Virus record (IMG/VR): IMGVR_UViG_3300018080_000112 | Location: 1 to 64,000 of that record | Direction: 5' to 3' (one strand) | DNA from: a virus | DNA length: 64,000 nt | Shown: piece after piece, positions 31,163 through 39,797 of the stretch | Numbering within the stretch: position 1 is the stretch's first letter | Layout: each line of letters opens with the position of its first letter | Program-made: the position numbers and the translations under genes | Notes under the pieces: generated by a model | Database searches by the model: none | Seen by the model: only the letters and a program-made list of their open reading frames with translations | What the model was told of the DNA's origin: nothing

Positions 31163-32099
31163 TTCCAGCCTCCTTTTTTCGGTCCCGGTTTGTCCAGGTG
31201 TCAACATTTGTTTTGTATTTCCCATGGTACGGACAATACTTGTGTCGATACCACTTCTTTTCGATCTGACCCGGACAGAAACAACCAACCTTTCTTGCTT
31301 TTTCCGTTCCAGGTTGTGGTCCGGGACCGCCAGCGCACTCATCCAGATAATCTTTGAATGATTCGCCGATTACATAAAGACCATCCCGGTACAGTTCCCC
31401 CAACTCAAGCATCAAAGAGAACTGTTCAACTCGCTCGCGGTGCTCCTCGTATTGCATCAACTTGAGGTATTTCTCGTATAGGTTGTTTCGATATTGGTTC
31501 TCCACCCATGAAACACACACCGGACACATCAGGTGTCCATACACGCCCACATAGATCCATTCGTGACAACGGTTCTTTGCGTCAACGCTTCCCTTTTCCA
31601 TTGGAGTTCCGCAGTACCGGCATGCGATAGGTCCCCCCAGACCACCCGCTGTGATTTGACTCCCATAGGTGCGCTCTTCATCTCCATACTTCGACACCCC
31701 GCAATAGATACAGGGGCTGTGACGCGGACCATCTTTGCTGTCATAGATACAGATCCCCAAAGGACTCTTTGCACAATTGTGGCGCACATCGTAATCAAGA
31801 CCCGTGTAGCCATACTTTTCTTCGCTGGTCGCCTCTACAAAGCGCAACACAAAATCTTCCCGCATGTTCTCCAGCAACTCGACCTGTAATTGTGCTTCTC
31901 CAATATCCGCGTCCAAGCTGGCGAGCACATCACCCGGCGCTGTTTCACCATGTTCTTGCAACATCCGAAGATACGCCGGGAAATCTTTCTTGATCTGGCT
32001 CCTGATCTTCCCCAGACCATCGTTCTTTTCTTTGTAGTTCAGCAACTCCAGTACCTGTTTGATATACTGGTAGTTGAACCGTGACGAGTTGTCTGTCAT
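31155..32099 (-). CDS. zinc-cluster hypothetical protein, 314 aa
   Basis: Helical N-terminus, then CAKSPLGICIYDSKDGPRHSPCIYCG (a zinc-finger-like module also seen at 39798 and 53441), CRYCGTP, a histidine/cysteine segment, MCPVCVSW, and a C-terminal CFCPGQ ... CPYHG. Probably several zinc sites. GGGGAGAAC lies before the ATG at 32099. Function unknown. Confidence 0.7.
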   Translation of the reverse strand: MTDNSSRFNYQYIKQVLELLNYKEKNDGLGKIRSQIKKDFPAYLRMLQEHGETAPGDVLASLDADIGEAQLQVELLENMREDFVLRFVEATSEEKYGYTGLDYDVRHNCAKSPLGICIYDSKDGPRHSPCIYCGVSKYGDEERTYGSQITAGGLGGPIACRYCGTPMEKGSVDAKNRCHEWIYVGVYGHLMCPVCVSWVENQYRNNLYEKYLKLMQYEEHRERVEQFSLMLELGELYRDGLYVIGESFKDYLDECAGGPGPQPGTEKARKVGCFCPGQIEKKWYRHKYCPYHGKYKTNVDTWTNRDRKKEAGNG

Positions 32100-32127
32100 G
32101 TTCTTGTTCTCCCCTGTTCTCGTCATC

Positions 32128-32562
32128 TTAGTTCATGTCCTTCGGTAACTTCTCCGGTTTCTTGACCCCGTTTGTCTTCAACCGGAAATTCCAGTGGTCC
32201 TCATCCTCTTCTGTCATATCCCGCTCAAACTCGCCTTCAAAAGCGGAGTTACACAAGCAAGTACCCACGGGGATCTTCTGACCGTTTCGCTCTTTGTCAG
32301 GTTGATTGAAGATCTCTTGCATGTCGTCAATCAGGTTGTTGCTGCAAGATGAGCTACCTGTGAGAAAGAACGCGATGTTTTTTTCATCCCAGAACTCTGG
32401 AACCACCATTGGCAACTCAAAGCTGACCTTGACCAGCACAGTCTTCTTTCGACGCACGCATTCTTTCCCATGTTCACGCCCGATCTCTTGCCGACAGTAC
32501 ACACAGACCTTCGTGATCGGGTCCACTTCCTTCTCTTGTACCAACCAGGAGTCTTGTCTCAT
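32128..32562 (-). CDS. hypothetical protein, 144 aa
   Basis: N-terminal CVYCRQEIGREHGKEC zinc-like motif, then VKVSFELPMVVPEFWDEKNIAFFLTGSSSC and a charged tail. Unrecognised. Confidence 0.66.
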   Translation of the reverse strand: MRQDSWLVQEKEVDPITKVCVYCRQEIGREHGKECVRRKKTVLVKVSFELPMVVPEFWDEKNIAFFLTGSSSCSNNLIDDMQEIFNQPDKERNGQKIPVGTCLCNSAFEGEFERDMTEEDEDHWNFRLKTNGVKKPEKLPKDMN

Positions 32563-32831
32563 TCTTTGTTCTCCTTTTCACATAACGGGTCTTGTGGATC
32601 TACAGGAAGATCCATATCCCCTCCGGCGCAACAAAGCATAGGTTTGCGATCAAAAAAACTACAATTATAACATCTGTATTTCCTATACAATTTTGAATCA
32701 TCCTCATGAGGGGGATTGTAAACAAAAGGTGGAACATCAAGTGTAGTATCCCATTCGAATTCATTCTTGCAATCACAGAGAGCACTGTCATTTTGACAAA
32801 GAAAGCAAATCCCTTCCCACTCTTGTTTCAT
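32559..32831 (-). CDS. zinc-cluster protein, 90 aa
   Basis: CFLCQNDSALCDC and CYNCSFFDRKPMLCC give two Cys clusters in a 90-residue protein. Stop overlaps the next start (ATGA). This stretch is more A/T-rich than its neighbours. Unknown function. Confidence 0.66.
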   Translation of the reverse strand: MKQEWEGICFLCQNDSALCDCKNEFEWDTTLDVPPFVYNPPHEDDSKLYRKYRCYNCSFFDRKPMLCCAGGDMDLPVDPQDPLCEKENKE

Positions 32832-33574
32832 TCTTTCACCTCATAATCACTACAGCCGCAATCCACACGCAACTTCCCATGAACCACACACCAGGGGTCA
32901 ACTTCTTCCAGGGGGTCATCTGAGTTGTTACATGCGCAAGCCGCCGCTGGTAAGTTATGAACGGGACAGACCTCGATATCCTCATCTTTGTAATAATCTT
33001 CGTTCTCCTTCTGAAGACGCGCTGTTTCCGTTTCCAGAAAGAGAATTTCCGGATCTTTTTCCTCAATAGCTTCCGCCACATCTTTGACTGTATCCAGTGG
33101 CTTTTTGAGCGGCGAACCTGGCGAAGGAACACCCATCAAGCGATCTGTCGGAAAATCAGCAAACTTTGTGAGGTCTGCATTTGGCGGATATTTTGGGGTC
33201 CACTTCCCCTCGACAGGTTTCTTTGTCTCCGCCTTGTCTTCTACAGGCTCAAACAGTGTATTGAACCAACCTTCGTTCATTCCGGGGGTCGCAAAACCAT
33301 CTTCTTTCACCGGCGGAGGGGGAACATTAAAGATACCCCTTCCTGGAACATCTACTGGAAACTCCGCGCCGTCTGGGATCTTGATCCAGACCTTGTAAAT
33401 CTTAATCCCTTTGGCTCTTGGATTACCACGCCCTGCAATCGTGCCCACGGCGTATTCGTATTGCTCCCCATATTTGAACCACGGCATGTTGCCACTCTCA
33501 CATATGCAACGAGCCGTCCTTCTCTCGCCAAAACCGTCCTCAAGAATGGACTCAAAAACACTTGCATCAGACAT
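32828..33574 (-). CDS. hypothetical protein, 248 aa
   Basis: N-terminal beta-rich part (YEYAVGTIAGRGNPRAKGIKIYKVWIKI), Pro-rich middle, coiled-coil helix (ILFLETETARLQKENEDYY) and a C-terminal Cys/His region (VCPVHNLPAAACACNN ... WCVVHGKLRVDCGC). AAGGAG lies before the ATG. Unrecognised. Confidence 0.7.
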   Translation of the reverse strand: MSDASVFESILEDGFGERRTARCICESGNMPWFKYGEQYEYAVGTIAGRGNPRAKGIKIYKVWIKIPDGAEFPVDVPGRGIFNVPPPPVKEDGFATPGMNEGWFNTLFEPVEDKAETKKPVEGKWTPKYPPNADLTKFADFPTDRLMGVPSPGSPLKKPLDTVKDVAEAIEEKDPEILFLETETARLQKENEDYYKDEDIEVCPVHNLPAAACACNNSDDPLEEVDPWCVVHGKLRVDCGCSDYEVKE

Positions 33575-33759
33575 GTTGTATTCTCCTTCGGATATTGCGC
33601 ATCAATAGACCATTGAAGCACCTGTCTTATGTGGTCATACTCCAGCTTACCTTCTGGGTTCTGGTGTGTTAGAACATAATGCTTATACACCTTTTTCAAC
33701 CACGCTAGATTTTCATCCATGAGTTGCTGATAAGCTCGTTTGTTCATCTGTGTTCCCAT
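33352..33759 (-). CDS. hypothetical protein, 135 aa, long overlap
   Basis: The first 60 residues (KRAYQQLMDENLAWLKKVYKHYVLTHQ...) look like a real helical protein; GGGGAG and TGATATG support the start. The frame then runs 222 nt into the next gene in another frame, where it becomes Arg/Ser-rich and unlike a folded protein. The natural stop was probably lost. Confidence 0.5.
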   Translation of the reverse strand: MGTQMNKRAYQQLMDENLAWLKKVYKHYVLTHQNPEGKLEYDHIRQVLQWSIDAQYPKENTTCLMQVFLSPFLRTVLAREGRLVAYVRVATCRGSNMGSNTNTPWARLQGVVIQEPKGLRFTRSGSRSQTARSFQ

Positions 33760-33760
33760 A

Positions 33761-34105
33761 TCAGCGACTCCCCAACTTGATTGTGGCGTCACCAAAGCAC
33801 CAAACATCCTTCTGGACCTCTTTCGGTACTACGATGAGACCCTTTTGTCGTTCTCCGCGCTCAAGCTCTTCTATACGCCTCTCTGCACATTCTAGGCGCT
33901 GTTCAACTTCCTTCAAATCTTTTCGTGTGACTCCGATGCAATTATCCAGGTCATTCGGGTCAATCACTTGTGTTTGAAGAACCGTCTCGCACCCCTGCAA
34001 CGGTAACCCTTCGAAAGACCGCGCCGATATACGCTGCATCAGAATCTTATTGTACTTTCTCAAGGTTGGATATCCGGGTTTTATACTTGATCCTCCGGCG
34101 GACAT
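33761..34105 (-). CDS. hypothetical protein, 114 aa
   Basis: Short basic N-terminus, a coiled-coil (TRKDLKEVEQRLECAERRIEELERGE) and a C-terminal strand pair (LIVVPKEVQKDVWCFG). Class A element just upstream. Unrecognised. Confidence 0.68.
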   Translation of the reverse strand: MSAGGSSIKPGYPTLRKYNKILMQRISARSFEGLPLQGCETVLQTQVIDPNDLDNCIGVTRKDLKEVEQRLECAERRIEELERGERQKGLIVVPKEVQKDVWCFGDATIKLGSR

Positions 34106-34143
34106 GCTCGCCTCCTGTCAAAATGGTTTCAATACATGACTCC

Positions 34144-34180
34144 CTTATAGAGACACATCTATTGTCAAAGTTGAACCGTT
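34144..34180 (-). promoter_or_regulatory. class A promoter-like element
   Basis: ACGGTTCAACTTTGAC then TGTGTCTCTATAA, 40-75 bp upstream of the start at 34105. Confidence 0.62.
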
Positions 34181-34222
34181 TGGGCTTGAAATAAAAAAGT
34201 AGAAGGGTAAGAAACGCTTGTG

Positions 34223-34235
34223 GTTAGGACCTAAC
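34223..34235. promoter_or_regulatory. class C palindrome
   Basis: Perfect GTTAGGACCTAAC that contains the stop codon of the gene at 34231. Confidence 0.6.
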
Positions 34236-34992
34236 TTTTTTCCTGACTCCGTTTTTCCATCGCCTCAACAAAAGCATCCCACATTTCACGAAGCGGGATC
34301 TTCCAAGTCTCCCCCGTCCCCTTTTGCGAGAAGTACGGCGCTCCGTTGATCCCCCCGTGAACGTGACCAATCTTTGTTTCCCCGTCATCATCAAAAACCT
34401 CTGCGCCGCCCGTGAAAAAGGTCAGAATCCCCTCTGTATGCCTTGGTGACATCACCAGCTTCAATGGAACTTGAATCATGATCTCTTCATCTGGCGGACC
34501 CTTGATGCGCTCCTCATATGGAATACGAACCGGGTCCTCAAGATCGTCATGGTTTCCGTTGTCAACGTCCGGGCTGGTCTCTTCGATCTGTTCCTCTACA
34601 GGTTCCTCTGTTTCCTCTGTGGGGTTTTCTCTTGTCCGTGGTAGGTTGAGAGGATTCGCCGCTTTTGCGGCTCGCGCCAACTCCTCTTGTGACGCTTCGT
34701 ATCCATCTGGGTCCACAAAATGCCACCAAGCAATCGTACCGTCTATGTGTTCAAACAGAACCGCAATATCTGGCGGACCCGGTCGGTGGTCATGTTGAAA
34801 AGGGGGGTTCTTTGTCCATCCCAGAATAGTCCACCCCGCGCCGTGGTCCTCTTTTACCAAGCAAGGTTCTTTCCCCTCATTGAACCGCCACTTGATACGG
34901 AAAGGAGGCAACGGGCTTGCTGTGTGTGGTCCGTAGTTCAGGCGATTAAGCCGAGAACTATTAATCCTTTTTAATCCATCAAAAAGTAACAT
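34231..34992 (-). CDS. hypothetical protein, 253 aa
   Basis: N-terminal domain with Trp-rich strands (GAGWTILGWTKNPPF), an acidic Glu/Pro linker (about 125-160), and a C-terminal domain PLKLVMSPRHTEGILTFFTGGAEVFDDDGE ... TWKIPLREMWDAFVEAMEK. The stop lies inside a class C palindrome. Unrecognised. Confidence 0.7.
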   Translation of the reverse strand: MLLFDGLKRINSSRLNRLNYGPHTASPLPPFRIKWRFNEGKEPCLVKEDHGAGWTILGWTKNPPFQHDHRPGPPDIAVLFEHIDGTIAWWHFVDPDGYEASQEELARAAKAANPLNLPRTRENPTEETEEPVEEQIEETSPDVDNGNHDDLEDPVRIPYEERIKGPPDEEIMIQVPLKLVMSPRHTEGILTFFTGGAEVFDDDGETKIGHVHGGINGAPYFSQKGTGETWKIPLREMWDAFVEAMEKRSQEKS

Positions 34993-35025
34993 CTTCTTTC
35001 CCCTCTCCCGTTATATTTTATGTTC

Positions 35026-35259
35026 TTATGTAGACCCCACCTTTCCACCAATTGAAAAACCTTGCATTTTTGGTTCGCTCACCCCTTTGTAGCAACTGGT
35101 ACAGACCCACAACTCTTGTTGAACCTGAGCCATCGAATCCACAGCCTGGTTCGATGGCATCCCCTGACCGACCATGATTTTCCGCAAAGGAACATTATGA
35201 CTGACGTGGTGATTACTGCACTGTGTGATCGCACACTTTCCGAACTTAACCCCGCTCAT
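35026..35259 (-). CDS. zinc-cluster protein, 77 aa
   Basis: KCAITQCSNHHVSH and WVCTSCYKG form a C-x5-C-x2-HH ... CxxC site. Stop overlaps nothing; start overlaps the upstream stop. Unknown function. Confidence 0.66.
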   Translation of the reverse strand: MSGVKFGKCAITQCSNHHVSHNVPLRKIMVGQGMPSNQAVDSMAQVQQELWVCTSCYKGVSEPKMQGFSIGGKVGST

Positions 35260-36284
35260 GCGTCACCTTCTCGTATCACCTTTTTGTATGCCCAAAACTG
35301 GCGCAGAACTCTCAGATACTCGTCTTGAATCTCACCAATCAAGACCGCATCTTTCTCCGGCGGAACATCATGAGCACCGTCTTCCGGGCTGTCCAAGACA
35401 ATCCCGAACTGAATAGGTTTCAACAGCCGCCAGAGTTCCTCATGTGCTTCTTTGTAGACAGGTCCATTGTAACGATATGGTTTGATATAGTCACGTCCTA
35501 AAGAACTCTCCTCTTCAAGATTAACATTGTATATTTTCAGGTCACAGATCAACTCTGTGATTCGAATTTGTTCCTTCGTGGGGTACTCTTTCGGTAATTC
35601 CTGGTTGTCCGGATTCACAACCTCCAGGCGCGGCTCCTCTTGCACTTCTGATTCCTCATTCAATCGCACATACGGAATCACAGGCTCGCGAGGCATCTTC
35701 TCCTCTTGTGTCGATGCCACACCATTCCCCTTCTTACTTTTCCGCGCTGTGTTCTCCTGGTACATCTTCTGAGCTTTATCCATGATGCTCGCGGCGTTCT
35801 TTGCTCGCTGTTCCTTTTTCTTCTCCCGCGCCATATGAGCCACAGAACCGGGAACCGCATCATCAGCCATCTTAAAGATTGACCGCCACACGTTATCATG
35901 CGCCGGATTACCACAAGAGTACGTTTCGACCGCATCATCCAGGACCTTCTTTTTGTGCTCCTCGATCTGTTCTTCGAACTCCTTTTTGATCCAGATGAAC
36001 GCATCAACGATCTCCCCCATCTTGAACTCTTTGCAGAACTTCGGAAAGTGACGCTTCAAGTTCATAATCGGGACCGCTCGAATAATTTTGTCCTCCGTAT
36101 CAAACTCCACACTACCAATCGGCACAACACCAACCGCCGAAAGCGGACCCGCATAAAAGACCATGATGATCTGCGATTTGAACCCCAGAAAGACGGGAAT
36201 CAACTCTCCGTTTGTCTCTCGCTGGAAACGCTCTTGTTCTGGTCTCAAATCACCAAACAACTCTTCGAAACTCTTCTCTTCCAT
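35256..36284 (-). CDS. hypothetical protein, 342 aa
   Basis: Starts with FEELFGDLRPEQERF, then a beta-rich core (IIMVFYAGPLSAVGVVPIGSVEF), a Lys-rich helical middle, and a C-terminal helical domain (YIKPYRYNGPVYKEAHEELWRLLKPIQFGIVLD). Among the larger proteins of this region. No family recognised. Confidence 0.7.
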   Translation of the reverse strand: MEEKSFEELFGDLRPEQERFQRETNGELIPVFLGFKSQIIMVFYAGPLSAVGVVPIGSVEFDTEDKIIRAVPIMNLKRHFPKFCKEFKMGEIVDAFIWIKKEFEEQIEEHKKKVLDDAVETYSCGNPAHDNVWRSIFKMADDAVPGSVAHMAREKKKEQRAKNAASIMDKAQKMYQENTARKSKKGNGVASTQEEKMPREPVIPYVRLNEESEVQEEPRLEVVNPDNQELPKEYPTKEQIRITELICDLKIYNVNLEEESSLGRDYIKPYRYNGPVYKEAHEELWRLLKPIQFGIVLDSPEDGAHDVPPEKDAVLIGEIQDEYLRVLRQFWAYKKVIREGDA

Positions 36285-36312
36285 CTGTTACTTCTCCCCT
36301 GTGTACAGGTTT

Positions 36313-36492
36313 TCAATCAATTTCTATCGGAATACGGCGAACATTTCGGTTCTTTTTGCGCCGCTGTTTCCTCTTCCTCTTTGTCTGCGGATGTGTTGTG
36401 TGGTGCAACCACTCCTTTGGGATCTCTACGAGTTCGCCGCGCCGCATTCGGTAAAACTTGCCGTCAATTGAAATCAGTGTTCTCTTTCCCAT
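36313..36492 (-). CDS. small basic protein, 59 aa
   Basis: MGKRTLISIDGKFYRMRRGELVEIPKEWL then a run of Lys/Arg (about KRKRKQRRKKNR). Likely to bind nucleic acid or ribosomes by charge. No Shine-Dalgarno; starts 1 nt after the upstream stop. Confidence 0.55.
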   Translation of the reverse strand: MGKRTLISIDGKFYRMRRGELVEIPKEWLHHTTHPQTKRKRKQRRKKNRNVRRIPIEID

Positions 36493-36494
36493 TG

Positions 36495-37301
36495 TCAGAT
36501 ATCCAAACCAGCTTCTGTTGGGATCTGCAGCCCCACAACCTTCTTGATCGATTCTTTCCACTTGATTTTCGGGTGGTCCTTCAACTTCTCATACAGCGAC
36601 AAGATCCGCTCATCGGATTGTGATTGAAGAAGGGTCTTTCCCATCACCTTCATCGCGTGAGTAATCTCCACCCCGTTCCGCTGCAAGCGCTCCTCCAGCC
36701 GGTTCATCTTGCCGATCCAAATTGCATCGGTCACATAATCTTCCAGAGCGCTGACCGTTGCGAGCACCACATCTTCGACCACATCCAGCAAAGGTTCCAT
36801 CGATACAGAGGTTTTGAACCCCTTCTCAAAAGCAAAGCTCAAAGACTCCAGTCGCGACATGAAGGCGGGTGCGTTTGGTTCCCAAAAGCTCAGAACCTCA
36901 TCTAGCCCGGACCCGATTGTGAAGCGAAACAGAATCTGGTCTTTGTACTTCTCGCAAGCTTCGCACATTTCCCAGATCACATGGAGGTTTGGCTTGCTAA
37001 CCACAAGCACCTGGTTTCCAGCTTCCAACATGCGAACCAGCGGTGGTAAGGTATGTTCCAGGTTTGCCAGGGTGAAGTCATGCGTTGTGGGATACATAAT
37101 CGTCCCATCACGCAAACCAAAGACTCGCTTCGCCGCCTTCTCATTGACCTCTTCGTGGGTCCATGTTCCCGGCTCCTTCTGATTGAACCGAATTGCATTG
37201 GCGCAAGCGTAGCAATACAGGCAACCGTTGGCGCAACCTCTCATCACATTGAAGTTGCTGGATGCCCACTCCTTTGTCCCTGACACAGTTTTCTTGCTCA
37301 T
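36495..37301 (-). CDS. radical SAM protein (SPL-like), 268 aa
   Basis: C23-x3-C27-x2-C30 in RGCANGCLYCYACANA; FTLANLEHTLPPLVRMLEAGNQVLVVSKPN and FRFTIGSGLDEVLSFWEPNAP follow the layout of the SplB/DUF5131-like radical SAM group. The substrate is unknown; relatives include spore photoproduct lyase-like and nucleic-acid-acting enzymes. Confidence 0.83.
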   Translation of the reverse strand: MSKKTVSGTKEWASSNFNVMRGCANGCLYCYACANAIRFNQKEPGTWTHEEVNEKAAKRVFGLRDGTIMYPTTHDFTLANLEHTLPPLVRMLEAGNQVLVVSKPNLHVIWEMCEACEKYKDQILFRFTIGSGLDEVLSFWEPNAPAFMSRLESLSFAFEKGFKTSVSMEPLLDVVEDVVLATVSALEDYVTDAIWIGKMNRLEERLQRNGVEITHAMKVMGKTLLQSQSDERILSLYEKLKDHPKIKWKESIKKVVGLQIPTEAGLDI

Positions 37302-37340
37302 CTCGTATCTCTCTTTCCCTGACCTTATGCTTGGGTTCCC

Positions 37341-38102
37341 TTACAGGTTTTTGATGATTTCCTCAATGTACATCACAGCCCACTCCAGCCGGTTATCATA
37401 TGCGTCCTGCAACTCTTCGGCTGTAATGAATTCTTTCATCGCTTCCGGATCTTTGGCGGTCTTTCGATAGATTGGTGCTTCCGCCTCGAAACAGGAGTTC
37501 AGCCAGTTTTCAACTAGAATGTCCTGATGGTCCCTCACAACGGTCTCTTTGTGGAAAGGAATTGGGCGACCACTGTCATCTGTCAGTGGTTGAACAACAT
37601 GTGCTTCCAGATCCGCCAGATACTTTTCAAGGGACTCTCTCAGATCCTTTGGGCAATACGGCGCACAACCCCGGTACTTCGTCCCACAATCCACATCGTG
37701 TGTCCAGCGAAGCGGTGTCACATCTTCTCTGAAGTTATCCAGCGGACACCACTCCGGGACGCTCTTCGGCTCTTCGCTTGACCATTCAATATAGCCGCAG
37801 ATCTTCTTGTTTTCCATCGCACCACAGAGCCAATCCGAAGCACACCCGGCTCCTGGTGTCGCCACTGTGACCTTTTTCGGACAATTGGCGCAACTGATGA
37901 TTTTGATCACTTTGATAATAGATGGTTCTGGTGGTGTGGCATGTGTTGCCATCTTTCTTTGAATAGCGGCGAGGTTGTTGATAGAACCGACCTTTGTTCC
38001 GTGGTCTGGCAAGTTTTCATAGACCTCCAACAGATCTGTGATCAACTTCTCCATCTCTTTGAAGGCTTTTCGATCCGTATCCGTGTATTTCTTTTCCGTC
38101 AT
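37341..38102 (-). CDS. zinc-cluster hypothetical protein, 253 aa
   Basis: SCANCPKKVTV ... CASDWLCGAMENKKICGYIEW ... PEWCPLDNF and CGTKYRGCAPYCPKD: two Cys-rich zones between helical ends. The WCPLDxF part is shared with the gene at 29526. Unrecognised. Confidence 0.7.
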   Translation of the reverse strand: MTEKKYTDTDRKAFKEMEKLITDLLEVYENLPDHGTKVGSINNLAAIQRKMATHATPPEPSIIKVIKIISCANCPKKVTVATPGAGCASDWLCGAMENKKICGYIEWSSEEPKSVPEWCPLDNFREDVTPLRWTHDVDCGTKYRGCAPYCPKDLRESLEKYLADLEAHVVQPLTDDSGRPIPFHKETVVRDHQDILVENWLNSCFEAEAPIYRKTAKDPEAMKEFITAEELQDAYDNRLEWAVMYIEEIIKNL

Positions 38103-38119
38103 CTCCCCTGTTCCTTTCG

Positions 38120-38440
38120 CTATGTTTCTTCGGTTATGCGTCGATAGAAATCTTGCATGACCGTCTTGATCGCCTTTCTGAACTCTTCATGCTTCATGCG
38201 GTTATGTAATGTCTGAACAACTGGATGTTTCGATTGACGGGTCCAGTAATGCAACCAGTTTCCGTGTAGAATCTTGATTTCATCCGCTGCATTCTCAACC
38301 CCACGAACAAAGAACAAGACCTCCGCCAACTCCAGGATCAGAATCTCCACAATCTTGTAACCACCAAGCATCTCCGGTCTGTTGATTGCATACTGTATCT
38401 TCTCCAGAATCACAGCTTCGATCTTTTCCTGGTCAACCAT
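38120..38440 (-). CDS. hypothetical protein, 106 aa
   Basis: Helical, reminiscent of MazG-like folds in layout (VDQEKIEAVILEKIQ ... LAEVLFFVRGVENAADEIK) but without the EExxE signature. The ATG at 38440 overlaps the upstream stop and has GGAAAG before it; 38455 is an alternative. Confidence 0.62.
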   Translation of the reverse strand: MVDQEKIEAVILEKIQYAINRPEMLGGYKIVEILILELAEVLFFVRGVENAADEIKILHGNWLHYWTRQSKHPVVQTLHNRMKHEEFRKAIKTVMQDFYRRITEET

Positions 38441-38777
38441 CTTTCTTTCCGCCATCACCACCGCAAAGGGTCACCGAGCCGCCATCATGTAAAGACGGCT
38501 CTTGTTTCTCTTCCTCCGGCTCTTCGTCTTCTGGGAGAACTCCGATATGAGGAATCATCATGGCGTAAATCTCAGCTACCACTTGCGAAATCGTGTCAAT
38601 CGTCGCCTTGGTATCGTCTTTGTGGACGGCATGACCGATCAACAAGATCTCAACCACAGCAAGCAAGCCATAAGCAACCATCGCACCACCAATAGCAATA
38701 AAGAGATAGTGACTCCAAAAGATCCCGAGAAGGAGGAAAAAGACACCAAAAGCAACTGTACTTCGTTCAAGCATCAT
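38433..38777 (-). CDS. membrane protein, 114 aa
   Basis: One long hydrophobic hairpin (VAFGVFFLLLGIFWSHYLFIAIGGAMVAYGLLAVVEILLIG) then an acidic cytoplasmic tail ending GGKKDG. AGGAG lies before the ATG, with a class C palindrome just upstream. Function unknown. Confidence 0.7.
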   Translation of the reverse strand: MMLERSTVAFGVFFLLLGIFWSHYLFIAIGGAMVAYGLLAVVEILLIGHAVHKDDTKATIDTISQVVAEIYAMMIPHIGVLPEDEEPEEEKQEPSLHDGGSVTLCGGDGGKKDG

Positions 38778-38794
38778 CAACTCCTATTTGCTAG

Positions 38795-38807
38795 GTTAGG
38801 TCCTAAC
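38795..38807. promoter_or_regulatory. class C palindrome
   Basis: Perfect GTTAGGTCCTAAC between a stop at 38810 and the start at 38777. Confidence 0.6.
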
Positions 38808-38809
38808 TA

Positions 38810-39421
38810 TCAGACAAAAAGTTGTGGCTCATCAGATTCGGAGATCATCTGTAACAGTTTGACAATCAAAGAGGTCACAAACAGCCCTCTCCCGTCATCA
38901 GAGCCGTCTTGGAAACACTCTTCATCAATTGCATGCAAGTGATCCAGAACATGCTTGATCCGCGCTTTTGCGTGCTCCTTTCCGTGTTTGACCTCCAGAG
39001 TGCGATGGAACACACCCGCCAGCATCTCCAGGAGCGCTTTGGCGTCACCCACGAGACGGTCCAGATCTACCTCTCCAGCAACGCTGACATAAGAATTGGG
39101 GGAAATATCGGAAGGAAACATCTCCGGCGCTTCTGGCGGCTCCTCCGTTGCTTCTGACACAACCTCCGGCGAAACATCCGCACCGATCTCATCCCCCATG
39201 ACCAGATCATCTTCGAGACCTGGAACCATATGCATCAACATCTCGAATTTCTCTTGCAAGAGGTTCATCTCGCAACGTCCGCAGAGAACGACCCCTTTGT
39301 TGACACAGGACAAACACAAAACCGCGCCGCAATCATCACACTTCGGGAGATCCTCATCTGAAACATGAGAAGGAATCTGTGTGCGACAACCTGAAGCATG
39401 ACAGAGAACTCGATAGCTCAT
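38810..39421 (-). CDS. zinc-ribbon plus helical-domain protein, 203 aa
   Basis: N-terminal CHASGCRTQI ... CDDCGAVLCLSCVNKGVVLCGRCE (double CxxC ribbon), acidic linker, then a helical C-terminal domain (ALLEMLAGVFHRTLEVKHGKEHAKARIKHVLDHL...) whose layout recurs in the gene at 47952. GCGAAAGG precedes the ATG. Confidence 0.7.
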   Translation of the reverse strand: MSYRVLCHASGCRTQIPSHVSDEDLPKCDDCGAVLCLSCVNKGVVLCGRCEMNLLQEKFEMLMHMVPGLEDDLVMGDEIGADVSPEVVSEATEEPPEAPEMFPSDISPNSYVSVAGEVDLDRLVGDAKALLEMLAGVFHRTLEVKHGKEHAKARIKHVLDHLHAIDEECFQDGSDDGRGLFVTSLIVKLLQMISESDEPQLFV

Positions 39422-39451
39422 TCTTTCGCCTTTCGCTAAAATGTTTCTACC

Positions 39452-39487
39452 TACAGAGACACATGTTTTACGGAAGTGTAACCACAA
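39452..39487 (-). promoter_or_regulatory. class A promoter-like element
   Basis: TGTGGTTACACTTCCG then TGTGTCTCTGTAG, 30-65 bp upstream of the start at 39421. Confidence 0.62.
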
Positions 39488-39498
39488 GAAATGATTTT

Positions 39499-39786
39499 TC
39501 AGAATACTTTGTGAGGACCCCCCAGGACCCGCTCATCTTCTTCTATCCCAAAAATGGTGTCAAAGGTAACCTTGACTTTTCCGACCACTTCGTCACAGGC
39601 ACGACAAACAGCGTCCTGAGTGATGCTGTCGCGGCTCTGTTCTGTCGTTCCGTTCTTTCCTGATACCTGGAACGGCTCGTGTTTGCAAAGCGGACAGGAG
39701 CCATCTACGTCAACCCTTTCGGCGGTCGGAAATTTCAAACTACCGTCCCGGACCTCATCTTCTCCGATGTGAATTGTGATCTTCAC
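39499..39786 (-). CDS. zinc-ribbon protein, 95 aa
   Basis: CPLCKHEPF and CRACDEV form a CxxC...CxxC ribbon; ITIHIGEDEVRDG and KVKVTFDTIFG flank it as strands. Unrecognised. Confidence 0.68.
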   Translation of the reverse strand: MKITIHIGEDEVRDGSLKFPTAERVDVDGSCPLCKHEPFQVSGKNGTTEQSRDSITQDAVCRACDEVVGKVKVTFDTIFGIEEDERVLGGPHKVF

Positions 39787-39797
39787 CAGACACCTCC

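Noticed and set aside
30749-31357. 202-aa plus-strand ORF with hydrophobic start
   Set aside because: Antisense to the paralogue at 30500; the hydrophobic run mirrors Glu/Lys-rich codons on the other strand.
38120-38440. MazG pyrophosphatase
   Set aside because: Helical layout is similar but the metal-binding EExxE/ExxD signature is missing.
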